From positions 1 to 8,377 of the forward strand of contig NJDF01000038.1 in assembly GCA_002254895.1 (NCBI GenBank): 8,377 nt of DNA, given 5' to 3'. Made by a program: the position numbers and the translations under genes. The notes under the pieces are model-generated. The model did no database searches and was not told the origin of the DNA. It saw only the letters and a list, made by a program, of their open reading frames with translations. Each line of letters begins with the position of its first letter. Position 1 is the first letter of the stretch. Of this stretch, positions 1 through 6,748 are shown in pieces. This stretch comes from Thermoprotei archaeon ex4572_64. Its GTDB lineage: Archaea > Thermoproteota > Thermoprotei > Thermoproteales > Thermocladiaceae.

Positions 1-2979
1 ATGGTGAAGTCTAAGTACTGTAATCTTTATGGATTGAAGTCAAGTGACCTTATTAAGAAGCTTGAAGATCCCGAAGATCCAGGAGGATACTTCATCATTA
101 ATGGTAGTGAGCGTGTAATTGTGTCTCAGGAAGATTTAGCACCTAACAAGCCATTCTACGACTATGGTGAGAAGGCAAGTATTACTCACGTTGGTAAAGT
201 AATTTCTGTAGGTGTTGGTTATAGGAGTACAGTCACTGTAGAGAGACATAGAGATGGAATTATATACGTCACATTTCCAGCAATAGCTACTAGAATACCA
301 TTCCCCATAATTATGCGTGCACTTGGACTTGAAACTGATGAAGATGTTGTGCTTGCTGTTAGTGATGATGTTGAGATACAGAAAGAACTCTTACCATCAC
401 TACAATATTCAGTACAGATTGCAACAACTATTGATGATGCTAGAGACTATATTGGCAGTAAAGTAGCTATTGGTCAGCCTAGAGAGATTAGAATTGAAAG
501 GTCTATGCAAGTACTTGATAGATACTTCCTACCACACCTAGGTACAGACTCAAGTAGAGAGACAAGAATTAAGAAAGCAATCTTTCTAGGCCAGATGGTT
601 AAGGGAGTTATAGAGCTCGCACTTGGTAGAAGAAGACCTGACGATAAAGATCACGTAGCCAATAAGAGAGTTAGACTTGTTGGTGAACTTATGGCTCAAC
701 TATTTAGAACGGTATTTAGACAATTAGTGCAAGATTTAAGAACACAGCTAGAAAAATACTACACTAGAGGTAGAATTCCACAACTAGTCACTATCGTCAG
801 AGCAGACATTGTTACTGAACGTATTAGAAGTGCATTAGCTACAGGCAATTGGGTTGGTGGACGTACAGGAGTTTCACAAATGCTTGACAGAACTAATAGA
901 TTATCAACTATTAGTCATTTAAGAAGAGTAGTCTCTAGTCTTAGCCGTACACAGCCACACTTTGAAGCACGTGATTTACATCCAACACAGTGGGGTAGAT
1001 TATGTGCTATAGAGACTCCAGAAGGTCAAAACTGCGGTCTTGTTAAGAATTTAGCTCTACTAGCCAATATTACTGTAGGTGTTGATGAGAAGGAAATTGA
1101 AAATATACTTTACGATCTAGGAGTAATACCTATACTTGAAGCTAGAAGAAGAGAAATTAAAGGTGCTGAAGTGTATCTAAACAATAGATTAATAGGTATT
1201 CATGAAGAACCTGAAAAACTTGTAAGTAATGTTAGGCAATTAAGAAGAAGAGGACAGATTAGTCATGAAGTAAATATTGCATATGCTAGAGAAAGAAATG
1301 AGATTAAAGTTAACTGTGATGGAGGTAGATTAAGAAGACCAGTACTAATTATTGAGAATGGTGAACTAAAATTAAAACCAGAACATATTGAGAAGCTTAG
1401 AAATGGTGAGTGGTCTTGGAGTGATCTTGTCAAGAATGGAATTGTAGAGTATCTAGATGCTGATGAAGAGGAAAACGCGTTAATAGCCATAAACCCAACA
1501 CAAGACCTCTCAAAGTATACACATATGGAGGTCATACCATCAATAATTTTTGGAGCTGTTGCTTCAATAATACCATACGCAGAACATAATCAATCACCTA
1601 GAAACACCTATGAAGCCGCTATGGCAAAGCAGAGTTTAAGTTTATCCACAGCTAACTATAGATTTAGAGTTGATAGTAGAGGTCACTTAACGGCCTATCC
1701 CGAAAGACCACTAGTCACTACTAGAGGTATCAGTGTTGTTGAGTATGATAAGAGACCAGCAGGTCAAAATGCAATTGTAGCTCTCTTAACGTACACAGGT
1801 TACAATATGGAGGATGCCATCATCATGAATAAGGCATCAATTGATAGAGGTATGTATAGAAGTCTCTTCTTCAGAACATACGAAACTGAAGAATATAAGT
1901 ACGCAGGTGGTGAGGAAGATAGAATAGAAATACCATCACAAACCGTTAGAGGTTATAGAGGAGCTGATGCATATGCACATCTAGATGAGGACGGTATAGT
2001 GTCTCCAGAAATTTTCGTATCTAGTGGTGAAGTACTTATTGGCAAGACATCACCACCAAGATTTTACGGTGCATATTTTGAGGGAATTAGTGGTAAGAGA
2101 AGAGATTCATCAGTAACTGTTAGACGTGGTGAGAAAGGTATTGTTGATAGAGTAGTAATAACTGAGACAAATGAAGGATATAGATTAGTTAAGGTTAAAG
2201 TTAGAGAGTTAAGAGTACCTGAACTTGGAGATAAATTTGCAAGTAGACATGGACAGAAAGGAGTTATAGGTATGATTCTCCCCATGGAGGACATGCCGTT
2301 TACTGAAGATGGAGTTGTGCCTGATATAATTATTAATCCACATGCCCTACCTAGCAGAATGACAGTTGGTCAGATACTTGAATCAATGGCAGGTAAAGTA
2401 GCTGCTATGAAGGGCATACTTGTAGATGCAACACCTTTCGAAGGAGTTACTGAAGATGAGTTAAGAGAAGCTTTAATTAAGCTTGGCTTCAGATGGGATG
2501 GTAAGGAAGTAATGTATAGTGGTATTAGTGGTGAAAAGCTTGAAGCAGATATCTTCATAGGTGTTGTCTATTATCAAAAACTTCATCACATGGTTGCTGA
2601 TAAAATACATGCACGTGCAAGAGGACCTGTACAGATACTTACTAGACAACCAACAGAAGGAAGATCAAGAGAGGGTGGTTTAAGACTTGGAGAAATGGAG
2701 AGAGACGTCCTTATCGCTCATGGAGCTGCAGCTCTAATCAGAGAAAGACTTGTAGATTCAAGCGATAAGTACGTCATGTATGTATGTGAACAATGTGGCT
2801 TAATTGTCTGGTTTGACTCTAAGAGAAACAGACCAATATGTCCAATACATGGTGATAAAGGTACCTTTGCTAGAGTGATAGTACCATACGCCTTCAAACT
2901 CCTACTTCAAGAATTGATGAGTTTAGGTATCTATCCTAAACTTGAACTTGGAGATTTAATGGAAGAGAGGAGAAGTTAA
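1..2979 (+). CDS. rpoB: DNA-directed RNA polymerase subunit B (partial, 5' end outside window)
   Basis: Second-largest RNA polymerase subunit, forming one wall of the active-site cleft. 992 residues are visible. The first codon is ATG, but it matches an internal methionine in the conserved Met-Val-Lys-Ser-Lys stretch, so about 130 N-terminal residues (from recalled crenarchaeal RpoB lengths) should lie upstream. Visible blocks: EDPEDPGGYFIINGSER (22-38), ATGNWVGGRTGVSQ (280-293), EHNQSPRN (528-535), GYNMEDAIIMN (600-610), GDKFASRHGQKG (743-754), and the C-terminal block HARARGPVQILTRQPTEGR (870-888) running on to GEMERD (897-902). A zinc site is formed by Cys929, Cys932, Cys947 and His950. 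The subunit is not divided into B' and B'' in the visible part, as in crenarchaea. It normally precedes rpoA1 on the same strand, but here it converges on rps12 with zero spacing. The reading frame is intact to the TAA stop. Confidence 0.97.
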   Translation: MVKSKYCNLYGLKSSDLIKKLEDPEDPGGYFIINGSERVIVSQEDLAPNKPFYDYGEKASITHVGKVISVGVGYRSTVTVERHRDGIIYVTFPAIATRIPFPIIMRALGLETDEDVVLAVSDDVEIQKELLPSLQYSVQIATTIDDARDYIGSKVAIGQPREIRIERSMQVLDRYFLPHLGTDSSRETRIKKAIFLGQMVKGVIELALGRRRPDDKDHVANKRVRLVGELMAQLFRTVFRQLVQDLRTQLEKYYTRGRIPQLVTIVRADIVTERIRSALATGNWVGGRTGVSQMLDRTNRLSTISHLRRVVSSLSRTQPHFEARDLHPTQWGRLCAIETPEGQNCGLVKNLALLANITVGVDEKEIENILYDLGVIPILEARRREIKGAEVYLNNRLIGIHEEPEKLVSNVRQLRRRGQISHEVNIAYARERNEIKVNCDGGRLRRPVLIIENGELKLKPEHIEKLRNGEWSWSDLVKNGIVEYLDADEEENALIAINPTQDLSKYTHMEVIPSIIFGAVASIIPYAEHNQSPRNTYEAAMAKQSLSLSTANYRFRVDSRGHLTAYPERPLVTTRGISVVEYDKRPAGQNAIVALLTYTGYNMEDAIIMNKASIDRGMYRSLFFRTYETEEYKYAGGEEDRIEIPSQTVRGYRGADAYAHLDEDGIVSPEIFVSSGEVLIGKTSPPRFYGAYFEGISGKRRDSSVTVRRGEKGIVDRVVITETNEGYRLVKVKVRELRVPELGDKFASRHGQKGVIGMILPMEDMPFTEDGVVPDIIINPHALPSRMTVGQILESMAGKVAAMKGILVDATPFEGVTEDELREALIKLGFRWDGKEVMYSGISGEKLEADIFIGVVYYQKLHHMVADKIHARARGPVQILTRQPTEGRSREGGLRLGEMERDVLIAHGAAALIRERLVDSSDKYVMYVCEQCGLIVWFDSKRNRPICPIHGDKGTFARVIVPYAFKLLLQELMSLGIYPKLELGDLMEERRS

Positions 2980-3423
2980 CTATCTTACTGGTTTCTGCTT
3001 CTTACCTTCAAGTATTGCTTTTAAGCTTACACCGTTAACCATGACAACTCTAAATCTAACTCCAGGTAAGTCACCGTATGCTCTACCTTCAGGTCCACCA
3101 ATTCTCTCAATAATTACCTCATCATGCTCATTAATGATGTTCAGACCACCATCCCACGGCACGAAAGCTGTAACTACTTTACCATTTTTGGTAAGTTGAA
3201 CACGCACACATTTACGAACTGCAGCATTTGGCTTGCGCGCTTCTATACCTACTTTCTCAAGTACAATACCTCTAGCAAGTGGTGCACCTTCGAGTGGGTC
3301 AAATTTTTTAGCAAAATTTAGTACTCTACGTTTATAGTGAATATCGCTCCATCTAAACTTCTTTCTCTTAAGTCTAAGTTTTCTAGCAGCAAAGAGACCT
3401 ACAGGACCTTTCTTACCAGGCAT
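2980..3423 (-). CDS. rps12: 30S ribosomal protein S12 (uS12)
   Basis: Small-subunit protein at the decoding centre. The 147-residue product has the length usual in archaea. It starts [16 protein letters not shown] and carries the decoding-loop motif [14 protein letters not shown] (about 64-77), the conserved [15 protein letters not shown] block (about 89-103), then [18 protein letters not shown] and a basic GKKQKPVR tail. It follows nusA on the same strand after 65 bases, keeping the archaeal nusA-rps12 order. However, rps7, the usual next gene, is replaced by the end of rpoB on the opposite strand. The TAG stop (complement of 2980-2982) directly abuts the rpoB TAA, leaving no intergenic terminator. 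No clear Shine-Dalgarno sequence precedes the ATG. Confidence 0.97.
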   Translation of the reverse strand: MPGKKGPVGLFAARKLRLKRKKFRWSDIHYKRRVLNFAKKFDPLEGAPLARGIVLEKVGIEARKPNAAVRKCVRVQLTKNGKVVTAFVPWDGGLNIINEHDEVIIERIGGPEGRAYGDLPGVRFRVVMVNGVSLKAILEGKKQKPVR

Positions 3424-3470
3424 AGCGTAGAATGTTAATCTTAACTGCTTAATTAAACTTACTCGACAAT

Positions 3471-3482
3471 TTTCTTATATGG
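3471..3482 (-). promoter_or_regulatory. Possible rps12 promoter (TATA-like box)
   Basis: On the minus strand the gap between nusA and rps12 contains CCATATAAGAAA, a TATA-like element centred about 52 bases before the rps12 ATG. Archaeal start sites usually lie about 25 bases downstream of the box centre, so the leader would be about 25 nt. rps12 could also be co-transcribed with nusA. Judged by eye only, in AT-rich sequence. Confidence 0.35.
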
Positions 3483-3488
3483 CGTAGC

Positions 3489-3923
3489 TTAAGATATCAC
3501 TACCTTATCTATATCGAAGTATCTCTTGGCTAGGAGTTTAGCTCTATTAATGTTTCTACCATTCCTACCAATAGCTATAGCTTTATCTTCTGGAAGAACT
3601 GTAGCTACAGCTATCTTATTATTGTTAGGTAGTTTTGTAATTTTCACTGAAAGTACTCTCGCAGGATATAGACAATTCTTTATAAACTCTTCAGGTGTTT
3701 CACCATATTCAACAACTTCAGCATCTCTGTTTAGAAGCTCTTTCAGCTTCTTAATATTAATACCACCTTTACCAACAGCAAGAGGAGCAAAATTTTTATC
3801 AACAACGAAGATTATTCTATTGTAAGTCATGTCTATAATGGCATCTCTAGGAGTTATACCTGTAACCTTCTCAAAAAGTGCTGCATACCGAAGTTCTTCT
3901 TCAGTAAGTCTAATGCCAGGCAT
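3489..3923 (-). CDS. nusA: Archaeal transcription factor NusA (two KH domains)
   Basis: RNA-binding protein of the archaeal NusA family, thought to act in transcription elongation or termination. It is 144 residues long and consists of two KH domains, without the N-terminal polymerase-binding and S1 domains of bacterial NusA. The first KH domain has the GXXG loop GKGG at 51-54; the second has GRNG at 119-122 within AIAIGRNGRNINRAKLLAKR. Both loops are intact, so RNA binding should be preserved. The ATG at 3923 is the only usable start, because an in-frame TAA lies five codons upstream. In most archaea it follows rpl30e, which is missing here; instead, the sequence just upstream holds a transposase remnant and a TATA-like box. 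A divergent paralogue is encoded at 6749-7264. Confidence 0.95.
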   Translation of the reverse strand: MPGIRLTEEELRYAALFEKVTGITPRDAIIDMTYNRIIFVVDKNFAPLAVGKGGINIKKLKELLNRDAEVVEYGETPEEFIKNCLYPARVLSVKITKLPNNNKIAVATVLPEDKAIAIGRNGRNINRAKLLAKRYFDIDKVVIS

Positions 3924-3970
3924 AGTTCTTCGCCATTACTTAATCTTTCTTGATAATTAACTTACAGAAT

Positions 3971-3982
3971 CCTTTAAAAAAG
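3971..3982 (-). promoter_or_regulatory. Probable nusA promoter (TATA-like box, T-rich)
   Basis: The minus strand reads CTTTTTTAAAGG, centred about 53 bases before the nusA ATG. A start site about 25 bases downstream would leave a leader of roughly 27 nt. Because rpoA1 is separated from nusA by element debris, nusA and rps12 may depend on this promoter. The six-T run (3976-3981) could also serve as a U-rich terminator for transcripts coming from rpoA1. Confidence 0.45.
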
Positions 3983-4023
3983 TTACTATCCATAACTTGA
4001 CTCATATATTGTAATTGAATTTA

Positions 4024-4075
4024 TCAGTCCCCATACGCTTCATCAAGTCTTCTCAGTAAACCCCAAGCCTATTAC
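4024..4075 (-). ncRNA. Candidate C/D box guide sRNA (2'-O-methylation guide)
   Basis: On the minus strand the order is: a degenerate C box GTAATAG (4075-4069), a 12-nt spacer (4068-4057), a perfect D' box CTGA (4056-4053), a 6-nt linker, a C' box TTGATGA (4046-4040), another spacer of exactly 12 nt (4039-4028), and a perfect D box CTGA (4027-4024). This matches the archaeal C/D sRNA plan of two 12-nt guides and about 50-60 nt in total. By the five-nucleotides-upstream rule, the guides would target UAAACCCCAAGC and UCCCCAUACGCU. Weak points are the poor outer C box and no obvious closing stem. The position just after the tnpB remnant means it could instead be the element's right end or omega-RNA region. 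No target was confirmed. Confidence 0.42.
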
Positions 4076-4085
4076 TGTTTAACTA

Positions 4086-4253
4086 TTAATTACTATTTTT
4101 AGTTATTTTTTCCATGTATTGCCATAATCCACGTTTTGCAATAATGTAAGCACTAGCCATATGTCTATCTAGACCATATCTTTTCATAATTTCTTTATGT
4201 TCTTCTCCACTCGATGTACCTTTTGGATTAACTTTAATGGTGTAAATATCTAG
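4086..4253 (-). pseudogene. C-terminal remnant of an IS605-type OrfB / TnpB-like protein
   Basis: This 55-codon open stretch lies in a different frame from rpoA1 and overlaps its last codons. An in-frame TAA (4256-4254) precedes it, and it has no start of its own except internal ATGs. It reads IKVNPKGTSSGEEHK (6-20), then GLDRHMASAYIIAKRGL (27-43), and ends in NSN and TAA. The first part resembles the VNPxGTS segment that precedes the zinc finger in TnpB-type nucleases. The second resembles the RuvC-III block, with Asp29 as the likely third catalytic acid. The CxxC...CxxC finger usually found between them is absent and only about ten residues remain, as I recall in some crenarchaeal TnpB-like proteins. 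RuvC-I and RuvC-II are missing, so it cannot be active. The family call rests on motif memory; the fragment is too short to place further. Confidence 0.6.
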
Positions 4254-6609
4254 TTACTCTAAAGTTTGTCTTAACGAAACCTCTAGCTATAGGTCCAATA
4301 TCTCCAGGTTCAAAGTGTGCTGTTGTTCTATTTAAGAAACCTCTCTTAATTCTTTCACCTCTAATTGCTTGTTGACCAATCATTCCAACCATCTGTATGA
4401 TGTTGACAATGCTACCTCTAGCTCCTGTCTTGGCCATTATGTAGGCATCGCTATTCTTATCAATGTACTTATCAATTATTGGACTAACTTCTTCTCTAAC
4501 TTTAGATAGAGCAACTACAATGTTGTTTTCTAAAGTTTCCTCAACAGTGTATCCAGGCTCTGCTTCTAATAGTCCTTTTCTATACTTATCTATGAGCTCA
4601 GTAACCTTTCTCTCAACAACACTATATATCTGATCTAGTTCTCTATAGGCTTCTTGAGGAACAACTAGTGAGTCTAGACCCATAGTGAAACCTCTAAGAT
4701 CTAGATATCTAAGTAACATTCTCAATACAGCGTCAATCCATTTTCTAGCAAATTCGTTGCCATACCTCTTAACTATTGCGTGCCATAGTGAATCTACCTG
4801 CTCAGCACCTATTGATTTCTTATCAAGAACACCAGCAACCATGTAGCCATTAATTACAATTATAAATTCATCGGTATTACACGTATATGGTTCTTTGCAT
4901 ATGAATTTCATGGCTGTTGATTGAATCCAATTAAAATCTTTAGGTAAGAGCATAGAGAAGACTTGCTTACCTGTCCAATACTCAACAGGATGCATTATTG
5001 CTGGCTCTTCAACCTCACCGTCATAGTCAGCAGCTGCTAGTAAGTACATGAGTAACTTCTTATCTACGAATGTGTCTTTCTTTGTAAGTAAGTATCCTCC
5101 TGTTATGTAGTCTTGTCTAGCACCAATGATTGGCCCTCCATACCTTGGTGTAATTATGTGCTTCTCAACAAGCATTAACGTTCTTGCTTCTGCACGAGCT
5201 TCTTCAGTCTGTGGTACATGTAGATTCATCTCGTCACCATCAAAATCTGCATTATATGGTGGACATACTGCTAAGTGTAGTCTGAAGGTTCTTCCTGGAA
5301 GAACTTTAACTACGTGACCCATCATGGACATTCTGTGAAGACTTGGTTGTCTATTAAAGAGCACAATATCACCATCAACTAAGTGTCTCTCTACAATGAA
5401 GCCTGGCTGCAATTTTTCAGCCCATTCTCTCCTACTTACAAATCTTAAGTCAATTCTTCTACCATCAGGTAGAATTATGTAGTTAGCTCCAGGCCACACT
5501 TCAGGACCATTAATTACGTATTGTTTAAGTTCTTCAAGATTCCACTCAGTAGTAACTTCAGGTACTGTCAGTATTTTAGCTACATCTATGGGTACACCAA
5601 CTTCGTTAATACTGAGATTAGGATCAGGACTAATTACTGTTCTTGCCGAGAAATCTACACGCTTACCTGAAAGTGAACCTCTAAACCTACCTTCCTTACC
5701 TTTCAACCTCTGTGCTAAGGTCTTAAGCGGTCTACCACTTCTGTGTTTAGCTGGGTATTGAAGAAGTTCCCAAAGTTCATCAATGACATTGCTAGGAGCA
5801 CCAGCCTCTATGGCTGATCTTAACTTCTCATTAACTCTAACAATATCTACAAGTTTATGTGTAAGATCGTCCTCACTTCTAATACCTGTCTCTAGCTGTA
5901 TTGAAGGTCTTACCTGTGGTGGTGGTACTGGAAGAACTGTAAGTACTGCCCACTCTGGTCTACTAACTTCAGGATCAATACCTATAAGTTCAAGGTCCTG
6001 ATTTTGAATTTTTTCTAATCTTTCACGAATTCTAATTGGATCAAGCTTAATGAGAGCTCCTGTCTCTAACTCCTCATAGAAATGGTAAGGTCTTTCAAAA
6101 CGAATCTTTCTCTGCTTAGCACCGCAATGTGGACATACTGTTCTCTCCATAGCTTTCTTTTTAATTCTCTCAGTCAACTTCTCAGCTAGAAGTCTCCAAT
6201 GTCTTCTAAGTTTTGTAAGTCTCTTTCTATACTTTTCAATTTCCTGATCGGTAAGCAGTATCCTACCACACTCTCTACAAGTTACTCTTAAGAGATCATA
6301 TATATACTTTGCAAACTCTACATGAATAACTGGTCTTGCAAGTTCAATTCTACCAAAATGGCCTGGACATCTATCGTGAGTATTGCTACAAGTTTCACAT
6401 CTTGTGCCTGGCTCAACAACGCCTAATCTCTTATCCATTAATCCACCTCTTACAGGTGTTCCAGCTTCGTCATAGGTTTCCGATGTGGATATTTCCATAA
6501 TGGATAACTTTCTAATAACGTCAGGCGAGAGAATACCGAACTTGATAGCTCTAATCATCTTTAATGGAATTTCTACCTCACGACTTGTTAATGTTGTAGA
6601 TAATGACAT
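4234..6609 (-). CDS. rpoA1: DNA-directed RNA polymerase subunit A' (3'-truncated, lacks the bridge helix)
   Basis: N-terminal part of the largest RNA polymerase subunit. Zinc ligands of the clamp are Cys71, Cys74, Cys81, His84, and Cys111, Cys114, Cys159, Cys162. The catalytic loop NADFDGDEMN (453-462) supplies the Mg-binding Asp455, Asp457 and Asp459. Also present are RFRGSLSGKRVDFSARTVIS (308-327), LFNRQPSLHRMSMMGH (417-432), the RGFTMGLD region (639-646) and the funnel-side block GARGSIVNIIQMVGMIGQQ (729-747). Homology is good to IARGFVKTNFR (774-784). The protein then ends VTRYLHH, where family members continue into the bridge helix (FFHAxGGREGLxDTA). At 791 residues it is about 90 shorter than a usual A' of about 880. 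rpoA2 does not follow. The ATG at 6609 is supported by a TATA-like box 27 bases upstream. Nothing before the junction is disrupted, so it is probably expressed. Confidence 0.93.
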   Translation of the reverse strand: MSLSTTLTSREVEIPLKMIRAIKFGILSPDVIRKLSIMEISTSETYDEAGTPVRGGLMDKRLGVVEPGTRCETCSNTHDRCPGHFGRIELARPVIHVEFAKYIYDLLRVTCRECGRILLTDQEIEKYRKRLTKLRRHWRLLAEKLTERIKKKAMERTVCPHCGAKQRKIRFERPYHFYEELETGALIKLDPIRIRERLEKIQNQDLELIGIDPEVSRPEWAVLTVLPVPPPQVRPSIQLETGIRSEDDLTHKLVDIVRVNEKLRSAIEAGAPSNVIDELWELLQYPAKHRSGRPLKTLAQRLKGKEGRFRGSLSGKRVDFSARTVISPDPNLSINEVGVPIDVAKILTVPEVTTEWNLEELKQYVINGPEVWPGANYIILPDGRRIDLRFVSRREWAEKLQPGFIVERHLVDGDIVLFNRQPSLHRMSMMGHVVKVLPGRTFRLHLAVCPPYNADFDGDEMNLHVPQTEEARAEARTLMLVEKHIITPRYGGPIIGARQDYITGGYLLTKKDTFVDKKLLMYLLAAADYDGEVEEPAIMHPVEYWTGKQVFSMLLPKDFNWIQSTAMKFICKEPYTCNTDEFIIVINGYMVAGVLDKKSIGAEQVDSLWHAIVKRYGNEFARKWIDAVLRMLLRYLDLRGFTMGLDSLVVPQEAYRELDQIYSVVERKVTELIDKYRKGLLEAEPGYTVEETLENNIVVALSKVREEVSPIIDKYIDKNSDAYIMAKTGARGSIVNIIQMVGMIGQQAIRGERIKRGFLNRTTAHFEPGDIGPIARGFVKTNFRVTRYLHH
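4251..4260. other. Probable rearrangement junction between rpoA1 and the TnpB-like remnant
   Basis: Conserved A' sequence on the minus strand ends at the Arg codon complementary to 4258-4260. TnpB-like homology, in another frame, starts within about ten bases. The switch is abrupt, with no linker and no visible target-site duplication, as expected for a recombination or insertion breakpoint. The exact base cannot be fixed without a comparison genome. Confidence 0.5.
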
Positions 6610-6630
6610 TTAACATTTCAATACTTCTAC

Positions 6631-6641
6631 ATGTTTAAAAA
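6631..6641 (-). promoter_or_regulatory. rpoA1 promoter (TATA box, near-leaderless)
   Basis: The minus strand reads TTTTTAAACAT, centred about 27 bases before the rpoA1 ATG at 6609. With usual archaeal geometry, transcription would start at or within a few bases of the start codon, giving a leaderless mRNA; no Shine-Dalgarno sequence is seen. rpoA1 is normally read through from rpoB, so an own promoter fits its separation from rpoB here. Confidence 0.5.
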
Positions 6642-6695
6642 CCTATTTCCAACTTAGTTTAGTACTGTAATTAAGGATAAAATCTTGAAAGGTAA

Positions 6696-6706
6696 GATTT
6701 AAAAAA
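6696..6706 (+). promoter_or_regulatory. Promoter of the NusA-like gene (TATA box)
   Basis: GATTTAAAAAA lies about 48 bases before the ATG at 6749. A start site near 6727 would give a leader of about 20 nt that includes the purine-rich ribosome-binding sequence. It shares the 130-base divergent intergenic region with the rpoA1 promoter. Confidence 0.45.
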
Positions 6707-6730
6707 TAAACTACTAAACAAGAAATTCGT

Positions 6731-6739
6731 AGGAGAAGG
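6731..6739 (+). promoter_or_regulatory. Ribosome-binding site of the NusA-like gene
   Basis: AGGAGAAGG is the clearest Shine-Dalgarno-like run upstream of any start in the window. The core GGAG is 4 bases from the TTG at 6740 and 13 from the ATG at 6749; the second AGG (6737-6739) is 9 bases from that ATG. The spacing therefore does not decide strongly between the two starts. Confidence 0.45.
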
Positions 6740-6748
6740 TTGAAGTGT

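Noticed and set aside
1..3. ATG at base 1 as the true start of rpoB.
   Set aside because: It matches an internal Met of the conserved MVKSK segment; the N-terminal ~130 residues of RpoB must lie upstream. A natural split here cannot be excluded but nothing in the window supports it.
3124..3825. Plus-strand open frames opposite rps12 and nusA.
   Set aside because: They are antisense shadows with low-complexity, hydrophobic translations, no promoter or ribosome-binding signal, and no recognisable motif.
3908..3934. Upstream mini-ORF MAKNYAWH overlapping the nusA start out of frame (ATG complement at 3932-3934).
   Set aside because: Eight codons in AT-rich sequence with no ribosome-binding site; chance is the simplest explanation.
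4024..4068. A 14-codon minus-strand reading AWGLLRRLDEAYGD followed by TGA, looking like a protein C-terminus.
   Set aside because: Two stop codons lie directly before it, it has no start, and it coincides with the stronger C/D box pattern. It could be an out-of-frame tail of the tnpB remnant, but nothing visible supports that.
4234..4257. Split intein or intron as the reason for the short rpoA1.
   Set aside because: Only seven residues follow the conserved sequence, the first is Val and not Cys, Ser or Ala, and no intein blocks or bulge-helix-bulge exon joints were recognised. The TnpB-like remnant explains the break better.
6740..6742. TTG start for the NusA-like gene.
   Set aside because: Possible given the AGGAG upstream, but the ATG three codons later matches the family-like N-terminus MKIPFC and was preferred.
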